From: Chlorops oryzae
Taxonomy: Eukaryota; Arthropoda; Insecta; Diptera; Chloropidae
Assembly: GCA_020466095.1 (NCBI GenBank)
Contig: CM035807.1
Coordinates: 61,509,812-61,573,811 of the forward strand
DNA: 64,000 bases
Direction: 5' to 3'
The notes under the pieces were generated by a model, which saw only the letters and a program-made list of their open reading frames with translations, made no database searches and was not told the DNA's origin. Shown piece after piece: positions 53,214 to 63,380 of the stretch (position 1 is its first letter; each line of letters opens with the position of its first letter). Made by a program: the position numbers and the translations under genes.

Positions 53214-54687
53214 GAATTGATATCATTATCTCAAGATTACTATTGTTGTTAGTAGGAGGACTAACAGAGGGCGAAGATTTAAGTACATTTGCATAAGAAA
53301 CTCCTGGAGTTACAGGATTCAAATTAAGGTTGTGAGAGGATAATGGTACCGAAACAGTAATATTTTTTGTAGGATTACGAGCTGATTCTTTTTTAATATT
53401 GATTCGTTTTTTCAGATCTTGATAAACTAGACATCCTCTGTAATTCGCAGAATGGTTTCCTTCACAGTTACTGCATTTCAGTAATTTGCGATCATCAATT
53501 GTTTTTTTATTACAGACTGAGCTATGATGAAGCTCGCCACATATTACATACACGGTGCGCAATGTGCAATAAGATTTTGTATGTCCAAACTCTTGACAAT
53601 CGGTACATTGAATAGGACCATTTCTTTTATGTGGCTCTTCGACCGATATTTTGCGATGCAATAAGAATTGTTAATTATATATAGGATGGACTTCATTCTT
53701 TTTAAGCTTTAACTTGTCAGGCAACAGATCAACTTTGAACATAGGCTGTGGAACTTTTGATTTATTAAATATATTTATAACCGATTTAGCGTGGAAGCCT
53801 TTTTCTCCCAGCGCATCTTTTATTTCATTTATGTCGACGTCTGCTTCAATACCTTTGATCACCACTGTGATACCTTTGCTACTCTTTAGCTGATAGGTAT
53901 AAAATTTTTTATTAGTAGATTCAAACTCTTTTACAACCCTGCGGAAATTGTCCTCGGTGTTGGTTTGGATTTTTGTTTCGTGAATGTTACCCTTTGTTAA
54001 GGGAACAACATGAAAGTTGTTATTTCCTAACAAACTAGCCAATTTGGCAACAAGTGCACTAGAGCTCCGCTCGCGCAAATAGATTGGAGGCGATTTAAGT
54101 TTTTTCTGTGGCTGTGTTTCGGAATTTTCGCTCACATTTTCAGCTAGAGCGGCGAAACGATTGCCCGTTAAGGCTTTTTGGAAAGAAGGAGTTTCCGTTT
54201 TGTTGAGCTTGGCGCTAGTGTCATTTTTTCCGGCAGGGCTTCTTTTTCTCTAAGTTATATTAACATATCGATGCATACCGATCAGCACCGCCTGCTGTAC
54301 GTTTTCTTTTTTATTCATTTTATTTTGGTTGCTATCCAAATTAACTTTTAAATTTGTGTGGGTAAAATTTTTTGTAATTTTGGCACTAGGAATAGTGGCT
54401 GCAGGTGAAACAGGTTCAATACTATTGGGAGTGCTGTTTGAGCTATTTTTTTTTTTAATTGCATAGCAATTTATTCCACTAACGGAGTGCGATCTTTGCC
54501 TCTCGAAATGGCTTTTTATGTTTGAAAATTGACTTGTACCTGATTGTAAACTGGTGGACTGGTCTATTTTCCCATCATCTGATGTAATTTTCCTAGCGGG
54601 AAGTTTCTGAGCTAGGTTTAGTACTCCATACTTGTGGTTTGTGTCGAGGCTACTGCTTGGTGGAGGTGATCTATCAATTGGCATCAC
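53214..54687 (-). pseudogene. Jockey-2 ORF1
   Basis: Minus strand from ATG 54687. The N-terminal Ser/Asn-rich part runs to a stop at 54250, the conserved core 54135-53671 (PPIYLRERSSSALVAKLASL, SSKGITVVIKGIEADV, KSVINIFNKSKVPQPMF), then, after a small break, 53661-53214 with zinc knuckles CTDCQEFGHTKSYC, CGELHHSSVC and CSNCEGNHSANYRGC (third His kept). The last codons lie beyond the Harbinger element. At least two frame breaks. Confidence 0.92.
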
Positions 54688-55033
54688 TTCTTCTTAGAGC
54701 AGCTGACAGCTGTAAACAGCTGCAGAGACCAGTTGTCTCTGTCTAGTATATGTCTGTTATTGGATTACGATGTTAAACCAAAACACGTAAGTATGTATGT
54801 TTGTCACGATACTTATCTTTATTTTTATTTACGGCGCCGCAAAATCCGCAAATTGAATGGGGCGACACCGAATTCAGAGCGAAACGTTATCGCTGGCTCC
54901 CCTTTGGGTTTTTGCCTATCTTTGACTAAGGTTTCACTTTCTCTACACTTGATTTTATTTGAATTTAAATTTGTTTGCTCGAGCGCTAAATATTTTGCTT
55001 CTACACTTGACTAGGGTTGCCAAATGAATGGAG
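54688..55033 (-). promoter_or_regulatory. Jockey-2 5' UTR
   Basis: Aligns with the Jockey-1 5' UTR through TTTGGCAACCC, AAACCCAAAGG, GTGTTTTGGTTT and CTGCAGCTGTTTACAGCTG with many differences. No coding frame. It supports that Jockey-2 was full length at insertion. Confidence 0.75.
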
Positions 55034-55044
55034 ATGTTACCAAG

Positions 55045-55214
55045 AGTAAGTTATAATATTATTGTAATTTTCTATCAACAAATTGATATATTCGATTATT
55101 TTTGATTGTTTTGAGGTTAAGGGACGGTTTTGCAACACTCTTTTCTTAACTTTTTAGAAGTTTCCAATTATTTCATTAAAGTGTTCCTTTCCAAATATCG
55201 GCATTTGACAAAAT
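55045..55214 (-). repeat. Gypsy-A1 5' leader (left arm of palindrome)
   Basis: Reverse complement of 55632-55820 with about 90 percent visual identity (GGGACGGTTTTGCAACACTC, CCAAATATCG, GACAAAATGG). It connects to 42207 across Jockey-2: the frame and sequence resume after removal of Jockey-2 and one target copy. So Gypsy-A1 and Gypsy-A2 lie head to head. Confidence 0.88.
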
Positions 55215-55631
55215 GGTAAAGTAAAACAACATCAATAAAATTGCCGTGTAAAACTGATACACCAACGGGTTCATCTGAAACCAGCATTAAATTGGATTGG
55301 AAAAACGGGAAGCAAGAACAAAGCACATCATCATGGATATATCAGGAACCAATTATTTTGAACCGTTTGGAAAGCAAGAACAATAATCAAGGACCATACA
55401 CGAACCGAAGCAAGGAAATAAGAAGAAAATACACAACAACAACGATTATTATACTGGTATACGTAAGCTTTAACATTAATATTTACCTTAACACAATTGA
55501 ATTTGGTAATTAGCAATAAAATATTTTTATTTCATATGAATTATTATATACCGTAGTTCAAAAAGAATAAAATATTATATACATATACACATAACAATGT
55601 AGAAAACTAAAACATCTCTTGTATAAAACAC
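55215..55631. other. Spacer between inverted Gypsy-A copies
   Basis: 417 bp present once, not palindromic, AT-rich at the right. An open frame at 55241-55513 (KLDWKNGKQEQSTSSWIYQE) has no recognised family. Matching ends GACAAAATGG and CCATTTTGTC mark where the inverted arms begin. No LTR, tRNA primer site or gene could be recognised in it. Confidence 0.5.
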
Positions 55632-55749
55632 ACCATTTTGTCAAATGACGATATTTGGAAAAGAACACTTTAATGAAATAATTGTAAACTTCTATAAGGT
55701 AAAGAAAAGAGTGTTGCAAAACCGTCCCTTAGCCTCAAAGCAATCAAAA

Positions 55750-56935
55750 ATGAACGAATATATCAATTTGTTGATAGAAAATTACAATAATATTATAACT
55801 TACACTTGTTAACATAAGGAAGAAATCGACAATAATGTGGAAATTTGGGAGAAAATAAGTAATTGTCGAACAATATTAAAGAAATATTTTGAAAAATTAA
55901 ATTGCAAAATCGAACTTTCGGATGACCTCCATACACTAATTCAAAGCGTCAATATAAATGATATGACAGAGTATAATTCTGAATCAATTTTCACTTATGG
56001 AAGTGATACCAATACGGAAGTAACCGATCAAAATAACACCAATTATAAAATTCATCCCGAAACTAGAATAAATATCGAAATGACTACTATCGAGCAGAAA
56101 AAATTTTAATTACTATGTGCAGTAGTATTCTGAAAGAAAATTATAGTGGCGATCCATTAGCATTGGAATCGTTTATTGATAAAATAGATCTAATCCAGGA
56201 CTTAATGGATAGTAATTTGGGACCAACCTTCATTTCTTTTGTAAAATCAAAATTAGAGGGAAAAGCTCGTGAAACCTTGCCAGAAAATATAACCGCGGTA
56301 AACGACATAAAAAATGCATTGACATCTAAAATAAAACCGGACAACTCGAAGGTTATTGCAGGAAGAATTGCAGCTTTACATGTAAAGAACGGCAATTTTT
56401 CTGATTTTACCAAACGAGCCGAAGAGCTTGCTGACGATCTAGAACGATCTTTAGTCATAGGGGGTATGACAAAAGTGAAAGCACACGAAATAGCTATAGA
56501 ACAAACAGTTGGTGTGTGCCGATTAAATGCGAGATCCGATTTGGTGAAATCAATACTGGCATCAACAACATTTGCCGATCCAAAAGATGTCGTTGCCAAA
56601 TTGGTTGTAGAGCAAACTAAAGAGAGCAACGAAAGGAAAGTTCTTTCACTGAAATCAAGTGGTCATCAACCAGGTAATAACTCTTTCAGACAAAGACATA
56701 GTCAAGGTAATACTAACCGTATTCATTGTAACTTTCGAGATGATAACAATAATCGACGATATAATTTCCCCAGAGGAGCATATAGTAACCGGGGGTATTA
56801 TAACAATTATCGAGGCAATAACAACTTCAACCGTGGCCAAAACAATAGAGGTAACGGATATAGCGACAGTGCAAACCATTACAATGTACACGTTCGACAC
56901 ACAACAACACAAAATTAGATTCACAAAATGAAGAA
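55750..56935 (+). pseudogene. Gypsy-A2 gag
   Basis: Probable start MNEYINLLIENYNNIITY at 55750 with an early in-frame TAA, then EIWEKISNCRTILKKYFEKL. After a small frame break near 56109, the long open part 56115-56918 gives the same gag as Gypsy-A1 (NYSGDPLALESFIDKIDLIQ, LEGKARETLPENITAVNDIK, VAKLVVEQTKESNERKV) and the Arg/Gly/Asn tail RGAYSNRGYYNNYRGNNNFN. It is the better preserved of the two gag copies. Confidence 0.88.
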
Positions 56936-57469
56936 ATAACGACTAATCACATTTACAGTCTCAATTTGAGCTACTCTGATTTCATTAAGTTAAGGTGCAC
57001 AGAATCACACCCAACATGCAGTTTTTTAGTTGATACACAAGCCGATATTTCGATTATAAAAATCTGTAGCTTGCAATCTCACTTATATATAGATAGAAAC
57101 TAAAAAATAAACATTACTGGAATAACAACAGATCGTATCTCGAGTATAGGTACAGTACAGGCACATCTTATCTTTGGAAAGTGTCTGATATCGCAAGTTC
57201 TTTACGTTGTTGAGGATGATTTCAATATCCCATCAGACGGAAAACTTGGAAAAGATTTTCTTAAGGAAAATAAGTGCAAAATCAATTACGAAAATATGAC
57301 AATATCTTTTAACTTAGGTACTGGCAAGATTAAAATCCCTATACGAATATATGGGGTAAGCCATGCCACTAGCATAGTACCGCCCCGATGTGAAGTCTTT
57401 AGAATTTTTAATTTGGAAAACATTACAGAACCCGTTTTTGTTGACTCTCAGGATATATGCGATGGAGTC
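56936..57469 (+). pseudogene. Gypsy-A2 protease, cut by BEL-1
   Basis: Plus-strand text SYSDFIKLRCTESHPT-like, CSFLVDTQADISIIKI (D-T-Q-A at the active site, as in A1), GKDFLKENKCKINYENM and TGKIKIPIRI. A few stops. It ends at 57469 in the sequence ICDGV, where the BEL-1 LTR starts; in A1 the same codons continue, which fixes the breakpoint. Confidence 0.88.
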
Positions 57470-57985
57470 TGTTCAGCCCATTCACATAATTAACCACAAA
57501 CAGCTACATACATATGTATGCAGTCACTTTGCTTATTTTGATTTTGCTTCTGCATACATATTTATGTATGTAACTTCATTTGCCCCGTGACGGAAGCCAA
57601 ATCGGCGTTTTTTGGTCTTGGATATGTATGTAGCTTCACTTAAATTGTTTTTCTTGTTTTATTGAGTTCGCTTTCGCACCGATTGAATTGCTAAACCTAC
57701 ATTTATCAGAACTTGCATAAAAATGATGACACTCATCAAATCGAATTATTGAATATTTTAAATTGAATTTTTGTTTTGTTTAATCAGCTGTTAACTAGTA
57801 TATAAGAAAGAAATTTTGAAAATAAAAAGCAAGTCAATACTAATTCTCTTGAGTGTTACTTCGTCGAATCAATCAGGTTCATGTGCTTGATTGAAAAAAT
57901 CTGAATTCTCCACATCAATTGCGTTCTGGTTTATGTGCTAGAAGCAAGGACCGAAAGGTAAACAATAAACTCAACAGTTTATTCA
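57470..57985 (+). repeat. BEL-1 5' LTR
   Basis: Begins TGTTCAGCCC and ends TTTATTCA. TATA-like TATATAAG at 57799, AATAAA at 57821. The left edge is exact because Gypsy-A1 shows the uninterrupted target. The right edge is set by the following primer-site-like sequence. Confidence 0.85.
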
Positions 57986-58004
57986 TTGGTGACCCCGACC
58001 TGAT
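57986..58004 (+). promoter_or_regulatory. BEL-1 primer binding site
   Basis: TTGGTGACCCCGACCTGAT immediately follows the LTR end. TGGTGACCCCGAC is a common first motif after BEL 5' LTRs (family knowledge). The priming tRNA is not determined. Confidence 0.6.
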
Positions 58005-58133
58005 CACGCGTAATCCTTAAATCGAAAGTGTTTGCATTGGTAAATTGCGACAGTAAAATTAAAAATCGAAAGTTGCCGAAATTTAAAGCGCGACGGTCAT
58101 TTAACTCTGCGGAAATTAATTTCGTCAACAAAA

Positions 58134-59388
58134 ATGGATACTGACATCGAGTTACCCGCTAGCGATATTCAACGGCTCTGCAGCGATCAAGAGCAGCTTA
58201 AGCAGGCCATTGAAAACATCATCAGCTATGCGAAAAAGGATTCCAAAGAGCGAAAAACAAGGGCTTACTTCAGGGAATGATTGTCCAGGCTAAAAGAGCT
58301 ATGGAAATCATTCAACGCAAACCATGCGATTATCATTAGTCAAGAAGAAGTTGAATATGACAATAACTACTTCAAAAAAGACTATTATACCGGCATAAAA
58401 AAGATTGTAGAAACTTGGACCGAAACCTTTAAAAAAGGAAGCGAACAAGCAACGGAGCTCGAAGGTGCAACTGCAAAAACACCTACGGTGCTTACTCAGC
58501 AACAACAAACATTGGGATCAGGCTCCTCTGAAACTGGGCCATCCTCATCAAACAATGTCTTACTCAACAATCAAACAGCTTTAAAGGAATCGCTCTTAGA
58601 ATTAAAGGAGCGTATAGAGGCAACAGGTTTCACCACTCACAACAAATCGTTCTACCGTGGCAAAGCCAGGCTCATAGTAGAACGATTGCAAAAAAATGGA
58701 AACCATTGATAACCAACTTTCGTCTTCTACGCAACCACCAATCAATGGTTATTCAACACGAGAATTCCTAAAGTTTCAAGAGGAAATGAGGGAGCTGGTA
58801 GAAGAAATAAACGAAGCAAGTCAACCAGCATATTCTTCAGAGTCTACGTCATCCAAAGAAGACTTAGAGGTTCCGTTACCTAAAATTCAACTTTCAAAAT
58901 TCGACGGAAAATTCTCGCAGTGGACACAGTTCAAAGAGCTATGCGTTGAACTCATACACAAAAAACATATAAGTGATGTGCAGAAAATGTACTACTTATC
59001 TACCTTTCTGACAGGAGAGGCAAAAAATTTAACAAAACATCTGTCTATGGCACCTGAAAATTATGACAAAACATGGGAAATCGTGACTAGTCGCTACGAT
59101 AACAAACGGCTATTGGTAACAGAACTCTTGAACAAGTTTCTATCCCAACCTAACGTCACATCAGAATCAGCAGCAGCATTTAAGGATTTACATGACGTCA
59201 CAACTGAATGCATTCATGGACTGAGGGCTCAAAACATTCCCGTTGACCAATGGGACATTCTAGTGGCACATCTTCTCATAAAAAAGCTTGATCGAAACAC
59301 TCATACAGCATTCGAGCAAGCCCTAACAGACAATAGAAATCCAGTAAAACTCCAATGCGTCCTGAAATTCATAGAACATCGGTTCTAG
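58134..59388 (+). pseudogene. BEL-1 gag
   Basis: ATG 58134 (MDTDIELPASDIQRLCSDQE). In-frame TGA at 58278-58280, then the same frame continues (SRLKELWKSFNANHAI) to 58709. A run of seven A near 58689 shifts to the next frame, in which the DUF1759-type core follows: VPLPKIQLSKFDGKFSQWTQ, VQKMYYLSTFLTGEAKNLTK, YDNKRLLVTELLNKFLSQPN. TAG at 59386-59388 is in frame with the following zinc-knuckle part. Confidence 0.9.
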
Positions 59389-60120
59389 TCATTAAAAGCA
59401 CTAGGAAAAAACACAAAGACAACATCATCTAGAACATCAGCTTCGGTGGTAAAACCTAAATCAACCGAATCAAAATGCAGTGTTTGCACTGGTGAAGGAC
59501 ATCAACTATATGCTTGCAGCAAATTCAAGGATGAAACTTTATCCAAAAAATGGCAAAGGGTGAAGCAACTGAAATTGTGCTGCAACTGCCTGAAGTCCGG
59601 CCCCAAGGCAACTGATTGCAAGTCTGGTCATTGTAAGCATTGCGAAAAAAAACACCTTTCAACACTTCACTCCAAGCACAATTCACAGCAAGATGTTCAA
59701 CAAGAGCCTGAAGCGAAAAATGCATCCAAAAATAAAAGTACGACCAGCCTTCTATCAAGGGAATCACTTACAAAAACCAATTACGTTCTACTGGGTACAG
59801 CACGCGTTATCGTAACCACAAATAATGGCGAGCAGATTGAATGTAGAGCAACTCTGGACTCCGGATCTGAAATCAACGTTGCAACGGAAAAATTGGTCAA
59901 AAAGTTAAATGTGAAAACCAAGTCAACTAGCCTACGCATTGAAGGAATCGGCAAAACAAAAAAAAAATGCACATCATCGAGTCAGTTTAAAAATTCACTC
60001 TCGTGTAAACAAAATTTCAACGTCAGTCGATGCTCATGTTTTGCCACAAATCGTTTCAAAACAGCCAACTCAAGACATCGACACTTCAAAATGGAATCTA
60101 CCGCGTAAAATTGAGTTGGC
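59389..60120 (+). pseudogene. BEL-1 zinc knuckles and protease
   Basis: Same frame as the gag core. Zinc knuckles CSVCTGEGHQLYAC, CCNCLKSGPKATDC (His position read as Pro) and CKHCEKKHLSTLH. Protease starts NYVLLGTARVIV, with an intact active site ATLDSGSEINVATE. At an A-run near 59958-59967 the frame shifts by one and continues at 59970 in the next frame. The copy of this segment at 63381-64000 is noisy. Confidence 0.9.
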
Positions 60121-61381
60121 AGACCCTGATTTCAGTAAATCCAAGAAAGTGGACTTACTTTTAGGAGCAGAATTCTACCATCTGTTATTATGTGAAGGAA
60201 AACTTGAAATTGGAGAAAATCTTCCCATCATGCAGAATAGCGTTTTTGGCTGGATTGTTGCAGGAAAAGTTCAGCAACCTGAGGCGCCTACAGCAGTGTG
60301 TGGAATTTGTTCTGACAAGGACTTAGAGGAGGCAATTTCGGAATTTTGGAAACTGGAAGAAGTCGCCGAATCTACTAAACCAATGTCCATAGCAGAAAAA
60401 TTATGTGAGGAGCGTTTTCTACTCAACACAAGGAAAACCCAATCCGGCCGCTTCATGGTAAAAATACCACTATCAGGTCATATATCGTTAATCGGTGAAT
60501 CCAAGAGGTTAGCGAACAATAGACTTATCGGTCTGGAAAAAAGGCTTGCGAAAAACGATATCCTTCGACAGCAATATAAGGACTTCATGAAAGAATATGA
60601 AACGCTTGGTCATATGACTGAAATCGCACCAGATAACGTCTCGAATCCACATTACTTCATACCATATCATTGTGTGATACGCCCAGAGAGTACGAGCACT
60701 AAGCTACGCGTGGTTTTTAATGCATCAGCGAAAACAACGACAGGAATTACGATAAACGAGCTTATGTACACAGGTCGCACAGTTCAAAGCGAATTGTTCT
60801 CAATACTTCTGCGCTTTCGAATGCCGAGATTCGTCTTTAAAACAGACATTGAGAAGATGTATAGACAGATCCTAATACATCCTCACGACAGAATGCTTCA
60901 ACTCATCATGTGGAGAGACGATCACAATCAACCTGTCAAATACTTCCAGTTTAACACAGTGACTTATGGAACAAGGTCTGCCCCATTCCTTGCCACAAGA
61001 TGCCTATTCAAAATAGCAGAAGAAAAAATCAATAAATACCCGGCAGGTGCTGCAGCTCTCAGAGACAATTTTTATGTAGACGACAGGCTAGCGGGCGCAA
61101 ATTCACTAGCCGAAGCTATTGAAATAAAAAATCAGCTGACTACCATACTGAAGGAGGCAGGAATGAACCCCAAAAAATGGAGTGCTAATTCTCCCAGGCT
61201 GATGCAAGGTATTCCAGCAGCAGATCAAGAGATCAATCTTGATTTCGATAGCAACACCAACGAATCAATGAAAACACTCGGACTGCGATGGCTTCCGACT
61301 GCAGATGAGTTTTGCATCAAGGCCACAATTACTGATGAAACAAAATTCACAAAAAGGCAAGTTACGTCAGAAATAGCTTAA
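59970..61381 (+). pseudogene. BEL-1 protease end and reverse transcriptase
   Basis: In one open frame: LLLGAEFYHLL and NSVFGWIVAGKV (protease end), linker, then RT: NPHYFIPYHCVIRPESTSTK, LRVVFNASAKTTTGI, FKTDIEKMYRQILIHPHDR with the catalytic Asp, FNTVTYGTRSAPFLATRCL and FYVDDRLAGAN (DD near 61076-61081). TKRQVTSEIA then a TAA at 61379-61381, where related elements have Gln. All RT catalytic residues are kept. Confidence 0.92.
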
Positions 61382-62644
61382 ATATTCGACCCATTAGGAT
61401 TAGTTGCCCCAGCCGTGGTAACCGCCAAAATATTCATCCAACACTTATGGGACCTAAAGCTTGACTGGGACGTCTCCATCCCACCAGAACTCCATTCAAG
61501 GTGGCTTAACTTTCGAACAAGCTTACAGTCACTCAACAATGTCAAAATTCCACGTCACATATTCAATAACAGCGAAATAATATCAACACAATTACACGCG
61601 TTTTATGATGCATCCCAGAAAGCATATGGCACATGCATTAACATAAGATCAAAAAATAAAGTTAAAACCGTAACAGCAAGACTACTCTGCTCAAAAAGTA
61701 CAGTAGCTCCATTAAAAACACTCACAATTCCACGTCTAGAACTCTGTGCAGCAGTGTTGGCTGCCGAACTGGTGGCGCGAGTGAAGGCGGATCTAAAACT
61801 AAGCAATGTTGCGACGTACTTCTGGTCAGATTAACGAATTGTTCTCTCTTGGATTAACCAAAAGTCGACAGCATTTCAAACATTCGTTTCCCATCGCATA
61901 CAAAAAATTCAAGTTCTAACCATGCCTCAACAGTGGCGTTATGTACAATCAAAGCAAAATCCAGCCGACATTCTTTCACGTGGAATAAATCCACATGAAT
62001 TAGCAACCACGAATATCTGGTTCTTCGGACCAATGTTCCTGTACCATCATGAGGATACTTGGACATCTCCACTGCAGAGTAACACTTTGGAAACAACATT
62101 GTTAGAACGGAAGACAACAACTTTAGCAGCATCAGCATCATCATCCTTATCATCAACATTAGTCCCATGCGTTCCATTATTTAACAAACTCTATGCAAGA
62201 AACAAATTCAGATACCTTCAGCGAGTAATAGGCTACGTTATTCGATTTACTCAAAATTGCAGACAATCAAGAACTTCTCGGCCAAAAAACATACAGCTTT
62301 CACCCTCAGAGCTCGAATCAGCGTTAAAATACATAATCAAAGAAGTCCAGTTCAGCGAATTTAAGAATGCAATAAAAATGCTTCGCAAAAGAGAGCATCT
62401 ACCAAATTCCAACAACTTAAACTCTCTGTCTCCATTCCTTGATGAGGAAGGAGTATTGAGAGTTGGCGGTAGACTTGAACATTCGTCTCAAGGTTATGAC
62501 GCGAAACACCAAATGTTGCTGCCGTTTAACGACTCTATAGTGAAATTATTGATAGAGGCCGTTCTTCAAGAAAACTTTCACTGCACAGCACAAACACTCA
62601 TGGCAAGCCTTCGACAAAAGCTCTGGCCCATTCGAGGAAAATAA
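61382..62644 (+). pseudogene. BEL-1 RNase H and linker
   Basis: Same frame: IFDPLGLVAPAVVTAKIFIQ, HAFYDASQKAYGTCINIRSK (RNase H Asp), LTIPRLELCAAVLAAEL (Glu), YFWSD then TAA at 61832-61834, then RIVLSWI, YVQSKQNPADILSRGI. Further on LRVGGRLEHSSQGYDAKHQM and the integrase zinc domain begins (NFHCTAQTLMASLRQKLWPI). TAA at 62642-62644 is again in frame with the next part. Confidence 0.9.
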
Positions 62645-63380
62645 TTGACAAGATCCATTGTGAATCACTGTTTTCGTTGTAGACGAGCAAAACCGATGTT
62701 ATTCAATCAAATTATGGGCCAATTACCAGCTGCACGAGTGGAACCAGCTCGACCCTTTGTGACGACGGGAGTGGATTATTGTGGACCGTTCAAGATACAT
62801 TTCAACGTCAGGGGAAAACACCCCTTAAAAGCTTATATTGCCATATTTTGCTGCTTTGTTACTAAGGCAGTTCACTTAGAACTCGTTTCAAACCTATCAA
62901 CAGAAGCATTCATCGGAGCTCTGAAACGATTCTCCGCACTAAGAGGACACTGTAAAACATTATATAGTGACAACGCAACGAACTTCGTGGGAGCTCGCAA
63001 TTTAATCGAAGATGCTGTTCTTTCACCTTCAGCTCAGGATAGCATCATAAAATCATGCAGTGCTAAAGGAATAGAATTCCGCTTCATCCCACCCAGATCG
63101 CCTCACTTCGGAGGGCTTTGAGAAGCAGCAGTGAAGTCAGCAAAGCATCTTTTGTTGCGAACCTTGGAAATAGCATCATTAACTGATGAACAACTCCGAA
63201 CAGCAATTGCAGAAGTAAGTGCAATATTAAATTCAAGACCACTCACACCAATGTCGGATGACCCCAATGGCCTTAGCGCTTTAACACCAGGTCATTTTTT
63301 AATTGGCGAACCATTAACTTCGACGATTGACCAAGGCATCCTCCAATCAGCAAGCACACTACAAGGACAATGGAAAAGAG
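62645..63380 (+). pseudogene. BEL-1 integrase, truncated at C-terminus
   Basis: HCFRCRRAKPMLFNQIMGQL, TTGVDYCGPFKIHF (first catalytic Asp), CFVTKAVHLELVSNLSTEAF, LYSDNATNFVGARN (second Asp), PPRSPHFGGL, TGA at 63119-63121 where relatives have Trp, then EAAVKSAKHLLLRTLEIASL with the Glu, LNSRPLTPMSDDPNGLSALT and HFLIGEPLTS. QGQWKR is the last family-typical text (about 63378); the expected continuation (C-terminal domain) is replaced by gag/protease sequence. Confidence 0.9.

Larger units (their letters stand above)
42219..55033 (-). mobile_element. Jockey-2, Jockey-clade LINE split by two insertions
   Basis: Flanked by the 11-bp direct repeat ATGTTACCAAG (42208-42218 and 55034-55044). The 3' end (poly(T) on plus) is at 42219, the 5' end (CTCCATTCATTTGGCAACCC on minus) at 55033. 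Jockey-1 occupies 42501-47663 and the Harbinger element 50464-53210, so the element itself is about 4.9 kb. It interrupts Gypsy-A1 gag. ORF1 and ORF2 are damaged in several places. Confidence 0.93.
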
